Assembly (NCBI GenBank): GCA_046160825.1
Contig: JBJXHC010000036.1
Span: 1 to 8,409 of the forward strand
DNA from: JBJXHC01 sp046160825
Lineage (GTDB): Bacteria > Bacteroidota > Ignavibacteria > UBA10030 > UBA6906
Length of the DNA stretch: 8,409 nt
Reading direction: 5' to 3'
The position numbers and the translations under genes were made by a program. Position 1 is the stretch's first letter. Every line of letters starts with the position of its first letter. The notes beneath the pieces are model-generated. The model did no database searches and was not told the DNA's origin. It saw only the letters and a program-made list of their open reading frames with translations. Below, piece by piece: positions 1 through 6,805 of the stretch.

Positions 1-38
1 AAACGTAATGACATGGCGGACACCGCTTTCCAGGGCAT
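1..38 (-). CDS. IS481-family transposase, N-terminal fragment (continues off the left edge)
   Basis: Only the first 12 codons are inside the window: MPWKAVSAMSLR, reading leftward from the ATG at 38-36. A GGAG ribosome binding site lies about 8 bases before this ATG on the minus strand (complement of 46-49), which favours this start over another ATG at 66-64 in a different frame. The MPWK...S.M..R opening is typical of IS481-family transposases, which carry an N-terminal helix-turn-helix and an rve-type DDE catalytic domain; neither can be seen here. The family call therefore rests on a very short stretch plus the terminal repeats beside it. Confidence 0.6.
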   Translation of the reverse strand, partial: MPWKAVSAMSLR

Positions 39-126
39 GACCAATCTCCGATTGATTGATGATCATGTCCAATTAGGTGTTTACCATGTCTCCGAACAAG
101 TGTTTACCATCTCCCCAGTCTATACA
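1..126 (-). mobile_element. Terminal part of an IS481-like insertion sequence
   Basis: The element lies on the minus strand and continues beyond the left edge. Its coding part begins with MPWKAVSAMSLR, the opening I associate with IS481-family DDE transposases. Outside the start codon the sequence holds two direct copies of GTGTTTACCAT (77-87 and 100-110, period 23), each followed by a CTCC-containing tail, as expected for transposase-binding sites at an IS end. Read from outside inwards on the minus strand, a plausible tip is TGTATAGACTGGGGAGATGG, which would put the boundary near 126. The opposite end and the target duplication are outside the window, so the exact tip and completeness cannot be checked. 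Confidence 0.6.
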
Positions 127-270
127 TTAGGAAGAGAGGGGAGTTGAGATCTGGATTCATGACGGACTCGGCAAAGAAACAGGTCCAAAAACAGCGCACT
201 CCGAAATCGATGGCCCGCTTCGACGAGCGAAGCGAGGCGAGCGGTGTGCGGGGACAAACAGCCCGGATTG

Positions 271-312
271 CGATTTCAGCGTTAACTGTTTTAGTGCCCG
301 GTGCTGAAATCG
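271..312. repeat. Perfect 10-bp inverted repeat (hairpin)
   Basis: CGATTTCAGC at 271-280 is the exact reverse complement of GCTGAAATCG at 303-312. The loop is 22 bases, and the stem can be extended two more pairs if a G-T pair is allowed. No T-run follows, so it is not a standard intrinsic terminator. It could be an operator, part of a structured RNA, or the end of a small repeat element. Confidence 0.65.
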
Positions 313-372
313 TATGAACTCCGGCTGGAGCTACCAGGGCGTGTGGGATTCGATTTCGGTAAGTTCTCTTTG

Positions 373-400
373 GTTACTTTCTCTTCAAAGAAAAAGTAAC
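373..400. repeat. Long A/T-rich hairpin, 12-bp stem and 4-base loop
   Basis: GTTACTTTCTCT (373-384) pairs with AGAAAAAGTAAC (389-400) with one mismatch around a TCAA loop. It lies about 90 bases before the RRM start codon. It may be a terminator-like or RNA-stability structure in the leader of the RRM gene, or the end of a dispersed repeat. No T-tract follows on the plus strand. Confidence 0.65.
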
Positions 401-492
401 GGTGTTATTGATACATCTCGCCCGCTTTTTGCGTACCATATTAGCGACAATACAGCCATAACACACCGTTCCCGTGAAAGGACACAATCATC

Positions 493-849
493 ATGAACAT
501 CTTCGTAGGTAATCTGTCGCGTGCGGTAAAGGAAGAAGACCTGCGACCACTCTTCGAGCCATTCGGCAAGATCATGGCCGTCAACATCATCAAGGATAAA
601 TTCAGTGGCGAGTCGAAGGGGTTTGGCTTTGTTGACATGTCCAAGACCTCGGAAGGCAAGGCGGCCGTTGAAGCATTGAACGGTAAGGACCTCATGGGCC
701 AGGCGCTGACGGTGAATGAAGCTCGTCCAAAATCCGAGAGTGGATCCCGCGGTGGCGGTGGTGGATACGGAGGAGGCGGCAACAGAGGCGGTGGTGGTGG
801 GTATGGTGGTGGAGGTGGACGCGGCGGTGGCGGCGGCAAACGCTACTAA
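493..849 (+). CDS. RRM-domain RNA-binding protein with glycine-rich tail
   Basis: This 118-residue protein is predicted to bind single-stranded RNA in the cytoplasm. Residues 1-80 form one RNA recognition motif: RNP2 is IFVGNL (3-8) and RNP1 is KGFGFVDM (42-49), with the aromatic residues F4, F44 and F46 that stack on bases. After residue 84 the chain becomes almost pure glycine with scattered Tyr, Arg and Asn (GGGGGYGGGG-type units) and ends GGKRY. The architecture matches the small bacterial RRM proteins often called Rbp, some of which, such as the cyanobacterial ones, are cold-induced. AAAGGA about 10 bases before the ATG supports the start. It is a single-gene unit followed by a strong terminator. 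A proline-rich frame on the opposite strand is only the complement of the glycine repeats. Confidence 0.93.
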   Translation: MNIFVGNLSRAVKEEDLRPLFEPFGKIMAVNIIKDKFSGESKGFGFVDMSKTSEGKAAVEALNGKDLMGQALTVNEARPKSESGSRGGGGGYGGGGNRGGGGGYGGGGGRGGGGGKRY

Positions 850-873
850 GAGAAAAATGAATTGTACCTTTTT

Positions 874-902
874 GCCCCGGTCGGTCGGACGGGGCTTTTT
901 TT
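874..902 (+). terminator. Intrinsic terminator of the RRM gene
   Basis: GCCCCG (874-879) pairs with CGGGGC (890-895), followed at once by seven T residues. It lies 24 bases after the RRM stop codon. Confidence 0.9.
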
Positions 903-1070
903 CGGCTCTCCACTGTCAACAATATGGTGGAAGATAACCAGGCCGCCACATGGTTGATTCTCAGCCATGAAGCGTAGTGCATCGGCGGATCACCACGGGA
1001 ACCCTGGAAGACAAATCCCCGTTACATAACGGCACACCACACGTATCAGAATCCAACTCAAAGGAGAATT

Positions 1071-1928
1071 ATGGCAGAAACAAAGACGATTCTTGTCACA
1101 GGTGCAACCGGTCAGCAGGGAGGTGCTGTGGCTTCGGAACTGTTGTCACACGGTTTCAGCGTCAACGCGATGACGAGAAAACCGGACAGTGACAAGGCGA
1201 AAGCGCTCGCAACACAAGGGGCCAGGATCGTTACCGGTGATCTGAATGACCCGGCCTCCCTGGAGGCAGCGTTGAAGGGCGTCTGGGGAGTGTTTGCGGT
1301 GCAGAACACATGGGAAGCCGGAGTGGAAAAAGAAGAGGAGCAGGGAAAGAGGATTGCAGCGGTTGCCCAAAAAGCGGGAGTACAGCACTTTGTGTACAGC
1401 TCCGTGGGTTCAGCACAACGCAAGACGGGGATCCCGCACTTCGATAACAAGTATCGCGTAGAAGAGACCATCCGCGGACTCGGCTTTCCTTCGTACACGA
1501 TCATCAGGCCGGTATTTTTTATGGAGAACATCGCGTCACCCTGGTTCAAGCCGGCCATCGAGCAGGGAAATATCATGACGGCGTTGAAGCCCGACACACC
1601 GCTGCAGATGATTGCCGTGCAGGACATCGGGAAGTACGGTCTGTGGGCGTTCCGGGATCACGAGAAATTGAACGGCCGCGCAATTGATATTGCGGGTGAT
1701 TCGCTCACGATGCCGCAGACCGCAAAGGCAATCAGCGCGGTCTCGGGCAAACAGGTCGGGTTTGCCCCGATCCCCATCGAAGAAATCCGCAAGGGAAGCG
1801 AAGACTTTGCCCTGATGCTTGAGTGGTTCGACGCCGTGGGATACGACGTCGACATTCAAGGCATGGCGAAAGAATCCGGCATCAAGCCGACGCCCTTCTC
1901 GCAATGGGCCGCCACAATAAAGTGGTGA
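1071..1928 (+). CDS. NmrA/HSCARG-like NAD(P)-binding protein (atypical short-chain dehydrogenase fold)
   Basis: The 285-residue protein has an N-terminal Rossmann fold. The dinucleotide-binding loop is GATGQQG (11-17) after strand TILVT. R36 in MTRKP sits where NmrA-type proteins contact the 2'-phosphate of NADP, and GDLND (56-60) and VYSSVGSA (108-115) are the next conserved stretches. FDNKYRVEE (124-132) carries the lysine found where classical SDR enzymes have YxxxK; the catalytic tyrosine is not evident, as in NmrA and HSCARG relatives that act as redox sensors. Some related proteins are quinone or nucleoside-diphosphate-sugar reductases, so enzymatic activity is not excluded, and no substrate can be named. 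The start is supported by AAAGGAG 6 bases before ATG. No signal peptide is present. The gene stands alone between two terminators. Confidence 0.9.
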   Translation: MAETKTILVTGATGQQGGAVASELLSHGFSVNAMTRKPDSDKAKALATQGARIVTGDLNDPASLEAALKGVWGVFAVQNTWEAGVEKEEEQGKRIAAVAQKAGVQHFVYSSVGSAQRKTGIPHFDNKYRVEETIRGLGFPSYTIIRPVFFMENIASPWFKPAIEQGNIMTALKPDTPLQMIAVQDIGKYGLWAFRDHEKLNGRAIDIAGDSLTMPQTAKAISAVSGKQVGFAPIPIEEIRKGSEDFALMLEWFDAVGYDVDIQGMAKESGIKPTPFSQWAATIKW

Positions 1929-1940
1929 TGCGATAAGCAC

Positions 1941-1972
1941 AAACCCCGGTCAGATGATTGGCCGGGGTTTTG
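1941..1972 (+). terminator. Intrinsic terminator after the NmrA-like gene
   Basis: AAACCCCGG (1941-1949) pairs perfectly with CCGGGGTTT (1962-1970), extendable by a T-G and a C-G pair around an 8-base loop. The T-run is short (four T residues) and the 5' arm begins with A residues, so it could work in both directions. It begins 12 bases after the stop codon. Confidence 0.8.
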
Positions 1973-2109
1973 AGTTTCAATTGCAGATACTGTACGATAA
2001 ACCCGGATTGATTTCCCCAAACCCGGTTGCGATTGCAACCTTCTTTCGGTAACTTCGTTTCAACTTCTGGCAACCCCTCATTTCCTCAACCCATAAAGCC
2101 TTGATTCGT

Positions 2110-4938
2110 ATGTCAAAATCCATCACTCGTGTTCCTGCTGAGCGAATCGCTTTGATCGTATTATTCGCCGTCTTCGTCTGTGTTACTTGTACCCTCAATG
2201 CCGGTGAGAAACCCGTGCGCTTCTTCGGGAGTGATGGGCGGACGTTGCTTGCCCCGGGAGAGTTCGATCCTTCCATTCCATCTCCCGAGCAGGCGCTCCA
2301 TTTCGTCCTCGGCGAGCGACCTGCCCGTCACGCGCAGGTGCTTGAGTACTTCCGCACACTCGCCGCCTCTTCGAAGCGCGTGAAATTGTTCGACATGGGA
2401 AAGACATACGAGGACCGTCCGCTGATCTATGCGGTGATTTCCGACGAGGCTAACATCACCAAGCTTGATGAGATCAAGAAAAACATACAGGCAATCGCAG
2501 ATCCACGCGCTACTTCCCGGGCCCGGCTTGATGCCCTCGTGAATGCCACTCCCGCCGTGGCATGGATGGCATATTCAATTCACGGCGACGAAATCTCCGG
2601 TGTTGATGCATCGCTTGCTGTGGCGTACCGTCTCGCAGCGGGGATGGATTCATTGACGCAGCGGCTCCGGAAGGACCTGATAGTCATCATCGACCCGACT
2701 GAGAATCCCGATGGCCGCGAGCGGTACCTTGCGCAGATGGAAGCTTTCGCAACTGCCGTCCCGCTTGCCGACGGGCAGAGCCTGCAGAAGGGGGGCTTCT
2801 GGCCCTGGGGACGCGGCAATCATTATCTGTTCGACATGAATCGTGATTGGTTTAGCGAGGAACTGCCCGAGAGCAAAGCACGCATCAAATCCATAGTCGA
2901 ATGGAATCCCCAACTCGTCGTCGATGCGCATGAGATGGGACAATGGGACACGTACCTGTTCTCACCGCCGCGCCATCCGTTTAATCCGTACCTGACGGAT
3001 CGAGTGAAGCACTGGTGGGGCGTCTATGCCGCCGACCAGGCAAGAGCATTCGATCAGCGTGGCTGGGCATACTACACACGTGAGTGGAATGAGGAACTCT
3101 TTCCCGGCTACGGATCGTCCTGGTCGCTGTATACAGGCGGCCTCGGAATTCTCTACGAGCAAGCCGGTGTATCAGGTTCGCGCATCTCACGCCACGACGG
3201 CACCGTCCTGACGTATTCCGAATCTGTTGAGCACCAGTATGTCAGTTCGATCGCCAACCTCACAACGGCGGCAAACAACCGGAAGCAGTTACTTCTCGAT
3301 TACTATACGCACAGACAGCGGGCAATCTCCGAGTATGGTGGTGGAAAGGTGAAGACGTACATTGTCGCCCCGGACAGCAACCCGGACCGGCTTGCGCACC
3401 TCGCGCAAACACTCATCCGTCAGGGAATCGAAGTCTCGGTGGCGAAGGAGAAATTCTCCGCACCGGCACGAAGCTACTATGATCAACGAAGTGCTACGAA
3501 TTCGTTTCCTGCCGGAGCGCTTGTTATTCCGACCAACCAGCCACAGGGGTTTCTTGCCCAGGCCATCCTGACGTTTGATATCCAGCTCTCGGACAGTTTC
3601 CTCACGTTCGAACGACGCGAATTACTGAAACGACGGGAGTCGAAGCTGTATGAAATCACCTCATGGTCTCTCCTGCAGGCTTATGGACTGGATGCCTATG
3701 CGAGTGAATCGGAAGTGTCGCCAGCGATGGAACCCTGGAAAGACGCGCCACGCGCCGGTCGTGTGGATGGAATGAGGCCGCAGCAGGGATTTATCTTTGA
3801 TGCAAACAGTGATGGTGCGTTGCGTGCCATTGCAATGATGTACAGTCGCGGACTTACCATGTTCGCCGCAAAGAAGGATCTGGACGTTGAAGGAAAGAAC
3901 TTTCCCCGCGGCTCCATATTCCTTCCTGTACGCACAAACCCGCCGGACTTCTCCCGTGTTCTTGACAGCATTGCTCGTGAGACCGGCATCCAGGTGGTGG
4001 GGATCAGCAGCGGAATGGGGATAAAAGGACCCGACCTCGGTGGAAGCGAACTCGGCGTGTTGCGGAAACCCAAAGCGGCTCTTGTCGCAGGAGGATCAAC
4101 AAGCTCCACGAGTATGGGTTGGATCTGGCACCTGCTCGATCAGAAAATCGGTCTTCCACTTGCGCTGTTGGATATTGCCCAGCTTGGTTCCATCGATCTA
4201 TCGATTTACAACGTTTTGATCCTGCCGGATGGAGGATCATACGCAAGCGTGATGGGCAGCCCGACAATTGAGAAGATCCGCCGGTGGGTACAGTCCGGAG
4301 GAACACTGATCGCGATGAACTCTTCGGCGATGTTCTGTGCTGATTCCACCACCGGGCTTTCATCGGTGAGGCAGCGCTCGCAGGTGCTGGCAAAGCTGAC
4401 CGAGTACGAGCAGTCAGCCATGCAGGAAATAGCAAACGAGTCTCCGGACGTTGCCAAACTCCACATCTGGTCATATCCTGAAAAGCCGGACACTGCATCG
4501 CGCAAGGAGCCCAAATCCGGCCTGACACCCGCTGAGCTCGAACGTGCGGAAGAGATTGGACGCGTCTTTGCTCCCTCCGGGGCAATCCTCCGCGTTGAGT
4601 TGGATCAGGAGGAGTGGCTGACGTTCGGGATGGGGGAGAAGGTGCCGGTGATGATGACGTCTTCCACCGCGCTTGTTGCAAAGTATCCTCCTGTGCGTAC
4701 AGTCGGACGGTTTGCACCCGCACCTGCGTTACGCATCTCGGGTTTACTCTGGCCTGAAGCGCGGCTCCGTCTTGCTGGCACCCCATACTGCACGCAGGAA
4801 TCAATCGGCATGGGGCAGGTGATTCTCTTTGCCGGACAGCCGAATTTCCGGGCGTACTTTCGCGGCACGGAGCGGCTCCTTTCCAACGCAATCCTGTTCG
4901 GTCCGGGCCTCGGTACTTCTTGGACGCCGGAGTGGTGA
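2110..4938 (+). CDS. Exported M14-family zinc carboxypeptidase-like protein with C-terminal amidotransferase-like region
   Basis: From ATG 2110 this is 942 residues; a TTG at 2101 in the same frame is a possible alternative. Neither start has a clear ribosome binding site. Residues 1-31 look like a Sec signal peptide: basic start, hydrophobic IALIVLFAVFVCVTC, likely cleavage near LNA-GEKP. There is no good lipobox. The M14 core (about 60-390) has HGDE (zinc ligands H158 and E161), ENPDGRERY (198-206), VDAHEMG (third zinc ligand H274) and ILYEQAG with candidate general acid/base E350. All expected catalytic positions are present, so it should be an active metallopeptidase in the periplasm or outside the cell. 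Roughly 654-830 (ALVAGG, NVLILPDGGS, GGTLIAMN) resembles a class I glutamine-amidotransferase fold but no catalytic triad is evident. Length and layout match the large M14 proteins common in Bacteroidota. No T9SS sorting tail is seen. The natural substrate is unknown. Confidence 0.92.
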   Translation: MSKSITRVPAERIALIVLFAVFVCVTCTLNAGEKPVRFFGSDGRTLLAPGEFDPSIPSPEQALHFVLGERPARHAQVLEYFRTLAASSKRVKLFDMGKTYEDRPLIYAVISDEANITKLDEIKKNIQAIADPRATSRARLDALVNATPAVAWMAYSIHGDEISGVDASLAVAYRLAAGMDSLTQRLRKDLIVIIDPTENPDGRERYLAQMEAFATAVPLADGQSLQKGGFWPWGRGNHYLFDMNRDWFSEELPESKARIKSIVEWNPQLVVDAHEMGQWDTYLFSPPRHPFNPYLTDRVKHWWGVYAADQARAFDQRGWAYYTREWNEELFPGYGSSWSLYTGGLGILYEQAGVSGSRISRHDGTVLTYSESVEHQYVSSIANLTTAANNRKQLLLDYYTHRQRAISEYGGGKVKTYIVAPDSNPDRLAHLAQTLIRQGIEVSVAKEKFSAPARSYYDQRSATNSFPAGALVIPTNQPQGFLAQAILTFDIQLSDSFLTFERRELLKRRESKLYEITSWSLLQAYGLDAYASESEVSPAMEPWKDAPRAGRVDGMRPQQGFIFDANSDGALRAIAMMYSRGLTMFAAKKDLDVEGKNFPRGSIFLPVRTNPPDFSRVLDSIARETGIQVVGISSGMGIKGPDLGGSELGVLRKPKAALVAGGSTSSTSMGWIWHLLDQKIGLPLALLDIAQLGSIDLSIYNVLILPDGGSYASVMGSPTIEKIRRWVQSGGTLIAMNSSAMFCADSTTGLSSVRQRSQVLAKLTEYEQSAMQEIANESPDVAKLHIWSYPEKPDTASRKEPKSGLTPAELERAEEIGRVFAPSGAILRVELDQEEWLTFGMGEKVPVMMTSSTALVAKYPPVRTVGRFAPAPALRISGLLWPEARLRLAGTPYCTQESIGMGQVILFAGQPNFRAYFRGTERLLSNAILFGPGLGTSWTPEW

Positions 4939-4993
4939 GGGTGCGATTGCATTCATCAAAATCATTTTGCAGATTTCCGTGGTGAATACGGAC

Positions 4994-5284
4994 ATGAACA
5001 AGCAACGGGTCATATCAGCCATAGCCCTGGTGTTGAAGAAGCACGGGGTGCGCCGCGCGTCCCTCTTCGGATCAACGGCGAGAGGCGATAGTGCATCACG
5101 GAGCGACGTTGACCTCCTTGTTGAAATGGACGACGGCAAGTCTCTGCTTGATCTGGTGGGTATAAAGCTCGATCTGGAAGAATCGCTCAAAAAGAAAGTG
5201 GACATATTAACATACAACTCCATCCATCCGCTCCTGAAGGATCAGATACTGCGCGAGCAGGAACCGATCTCGCTATACAAGTAG
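4994..5284 (+). CDS. MNT-type minimal nucleotidyltransferase (MntA-like antitoxin family)
   Basis: A 96-residue protein of the DNA polymerase beta-like nucleotidyltransferase superfamily. The signature is complete: SLFGSTARGDSASRSDVDLL (23-42) with G26-S27 and the metal-binding pair D38/D40, and a third acidic position at D70 in KKKVDIL. Solo domains of this size usually work as antitoxins that AMPylate a HEPN toxin encoded next door. Here the gene lies 55 bases after the M14 gene and has no HEPN gene on either side, so it is an orphan or a remnant. ATG 4994 gives the usual family length; GTG 4982 in frame is an alternative, and the frame is open farther back into the M14 gene. The ribosome binding site is weak. 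Family assignment is firm, function in this context is not. Confidence 0.88.
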   Translation: MNKQRVISAIALVLKKHGVRRASLFGSTARGDSASRSDVDLLVEMDDGKSLLDLVGIKLDLEESLKKKVDILTYNSIHPLLKDQILREQEPISLYK

Positions 5285-5576
5285 CCCCCAACACCCGGCA
5301 ACCGGCGGGTTGCCATTCGCGGCGTGTTTCGTTCACTAATCCGCTCGCCCGTTCCTAAGCTTCTCCCTTGTTTTCTTCCCCGCATCTCCAAGACTCACAA
5401 TCTTCCAACTTGACTCATCGTCCATAGACTCATAGTCCTGTTTCAATTATCTATTACCACAATGCCTGCCAAGAATAAACTTCTCTTGCATTGCCGAGAA
5501 AAGGAATGTTGTGGCTTGAACACCAAATTGCTACCTTTTCGACCAGAGCATTCTTTTCAGAATTTCTGAGGAATCA
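5285..5576. other. Intergenic region with hairpin and short direct repeats
   Basis: No gene is seen on either strand, and no trace of a HEPN-like partner for the preceding nucleotidyltransferase. GGCAACC (5297-5303) pairs with GGTTGCC (5308-5314) around a GGCG loop, 13 bases after the stop codon; without a T-run it is at best a weak terminator. GACTCA occurs three times between 5392 and 5432 in related contexts. The base composition shifts to A/T-rich towards 5576, where the promoter of the HNH gene should lie; I cannot assign its elements. Confidence 0.5.
5392..5438 (+). repeat. Three imperfect GACTCA direct repeats
   Basis: GACTCACAATCTTCC (5392), GACTCATCGTCC (5412-5423) and GACTCATAGTCC (5427-5438). 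The last two differ at only two central positions and are 15 bases apart. This may be low-complexity intergenic sequence or binding sites ahead of the HNH gene. Confidence 0.45.
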
Positions 5577-6347
5577 ATGGATAGGAAGAACTGGTCACGC
5601 GAGGAATTAATCTTGGCAATAAACCTCTATTGCAAGACGCCATTCGGGAAATTACACAACAAAAACCCTGACATCATCAAACTTGCAAAGCTGATTGGAC
5701 GTTCTCCGTCTGCTGTTGGATGGAAGTTGGTGAATTTCGCCAGCTTCGACCCAAGTCTGAAAAAACGCGGGATCAAGGGTGCCGTTAATGTTAGCAAGCT
5801 TGATCGAGAAATCTGGAATGAATTCTACAACGACTGGGAACGGCTGGCGTTCGAAAGTGAAGCACTTCTAGCGAAACGCACCGGTGAGTCAATTGAAACA
5901 CTCGCCCAAATTGATTTGCTAGAGATTACACGAATTGGCCTAGATCGCAGAGCCCTTGTGAAGGTTCGGGTCAATCAGAACTTCTTTAGAGCGGCGGTCT
6001 TAGCTGCATACGAATTTCGGTGCTGCGTAACCGGGCTTGCAGTACCCGATCTCCTGAATGCCAGCCACATCCTCCCGTGGTCCAAAGATGAGAAGAACCG
6101 GGTCAACCCACGTAATGGTCTTTGCCTGAATACTCTTCATGATAGAGCGTTCGACCGCGGCCTACTCACGATTACGCCCGAGCTCAAGGTGAAAATTTCC
6201 CCCTTGATAAAAAAACCGACTAAACGAACCGATCCCTCCCAACAGTTCTTGGCACGATACGACGGAATGACGATAACGCTCCCCGGTAGGTTCCTTCCAG
6301 GGCCAGAATTTCTTGAGTACCACAACAAGAAGATATTCAAACAATGA
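5577..6347 (+). CDS. HNH restriction-type endonuclease (COG3440 / HNH_2-like)
   Basis: A 256-residue predicted DNA endonuclease. The C-terminal HNH (beta-beta-alpha-metal) module has FRCCVTGL (148-154), ASHILPW with H164, NPRNGLCLN with N180, and LHDRAFDRG with H188; all three HNH residues are present. The N-terminal 60 or so residues (NWSREELILAINLY, then LAKLIGRSPSAVGWKLVNF) form a conserved helical, possibly HTH-like domain often paired with this type of HNH. Such proteins are usually annotated as predicted restriction endonucleases. No methyltransferase lies in the window, so it may target modified or foreign DNA (type IV-like), or act in another conflict role. GAGGAA just before the ATG supports the start, though the spacing is short. 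Its stop overlaps the next start as ATGA, so the two are probably translated together. It is more A/T-rich than the flanking housekeeping genes, suggesting transfer. Confidence 0.9.
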   Translation: MDRKNWSREELILAINLYCKTPFGKLHNKNPDIIKLAKLIGRSPSAVGWKLVNFASFDPSLKKRGIKGAVNVSKLDREIWNEFYNDWERLAFESEALLAKRTGESIETLAQIDLLEITRIGLDRRALVKVRVNQNFFRAAVLAAYEFRCCVTGLAVPDLLNASHILPWSKDEKNRVNPRNGLCLNTLHDRAFDRGLLTITPELKVKISPLIKKPTKRTDPSQQFLARYDGMTITLPGRFLPGPEFLEYHNKKIFKQ

Positions 6348-6727
6348 AGATATCTCAAACGATCAAGTTCACTTGCTTGTATCGAGATGCTGGCAACTCG
6401 AAGGCCTGGGGCGAGGTTGCGTTTTCAAACCCGACCAATCTTCCTTGCTCCGAAGTAGACACTCGCTTGAGCAAAGCCTTTGACATGGGATGCTTATTCA
6501 TTGCCGATCAAATCCAGATACCGGAGGTTTTTCTTTATGCAAATGGAGAAGTAATTACAGAAGATCACTGTTTTCATGAGTTCGATTCAGTTAAGGTCTC
6601 ACTGGAGAAAGCTACCGATGCGTACCAACGGTCAATAGAGTTTTTTGTGAGGCAAGTAGAAAAAGAAAATCGAAGGGGTTGGCGCGCATTCAATCCGATT
6701 GATAAGGTCTTTGGTGGGAGGGTATAG
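6344..6727 (+). CDS. Uncharacterised 127-residue protein coupled to the HNH endonuclease
   Basis: I do not recognise an established family. The ATG overlaps the HNH stop (ATGA), which implies translational coupling and a shared transcript. The protein is soluble, without signal peptide or membrane segment. It starts with a beta-rich half (KISQTIKFTCLYRD, WGEVAFSNP), continues with IADQIQIPEVFLY and an HCFHEFDSV motif, and ends in a charged helix (YQRSIEFFVRQVEKENRRGW). The Cys/His content (C11, C35, C50, C76, H75, H78) is notable but does not form a clear metal-binding pattern. I recall similar uncharacterised proteins in accessory regions of other bacteria, without a known role. Possible jobs are a partner or inhibitor of the nuclease; this is inference from position. 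The TAG stop is followed by an open stretch in the same frame. Confidence 0.8.
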   Translation: MKISQTIKFTCLYRDAGNSKAWGEVAFSNPTNLPCSEVDTRLSKAFDMGCLFIADQIQIPEVFLYANGEVITEDHCFHEFDSVKVSLEKATDAYQRSIEFFVRQVEKENRRGWRAFNPIDKVFGGRV

Positions 6728-6805
6728 ACCACGGGTTCATCCTACACAAAGCCAAAGATTGTAGACGAACTACCAATCGGCTTTTGCATCTACATTCACA
6801 CCCTT

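Larger units (their letters stand above)
127..492. other. Gene-poor region with two hairpins, possibly a degenerate dispersed repeat
   Basis: No convincing gene is seen. A 52-codon frame starting ATG at 159 and ending TGA at 315-317, and a 60-codon frame at 314-496, carry no recognisable domain and no good ribosome binding site; the second overlaps the start of the RRM gene. The stretch contains a G/C-rich purine run (GACGAGCGAAGCGAGGCGAG, 221-240) and two strong inverted repeats listed separately. Text of this sort, with a GGTTACTTTCT...AAAAAGTAAC hairpin, resembles intergenic repeats I recall from Bacteroidota-type genomes, but that is recollection, not a search. The promoter of the downstream RRM gene must lie in the last part of the region; I cannot place it with confidence. 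Confidence 0.4.

Noticed and set aside
159..317. 52-codon frame starting ATG at 159
   Set aside because: Weak ribosome binding site, no recognisable domain, ends inside the 271-312 hairpin; more likely part of a repeat than a gene.
314..496. 60-residue frame before the RRM gene
   Set aside because: It runs through the hairpin region, has no ribosome binding site or domain, and overlaps the start of the well-supported RRM gene.
441..839. 132-residue proline-rich frame on the minus strand
   Set aside because: It is the exact complement of the RRM gene's glycine codons (GGN read as NCC); no ribosome binding site or domain.
1112..1627. 171-residue minus-strand frame inside the NmrA-like gene
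   Set aside because: Fully inside a gene with clear domain motifs; sequence shows no protein-like features.
4829..4993. Upstream extension of the MNT gene to an ATG inside the M14 gene
   Set aside because: The extra 55 residues overlap the M14 coding end and have no domain; ATG 4994 gives the normal family length.
4004..5005. 333-residue minus-strand frame over the end of the M14 gene and the MNT start
   Set aside because: Long only because of G/C-biased codon use in the M14 gene; composition is Arg/Ser/Pro-rich and without a domain.
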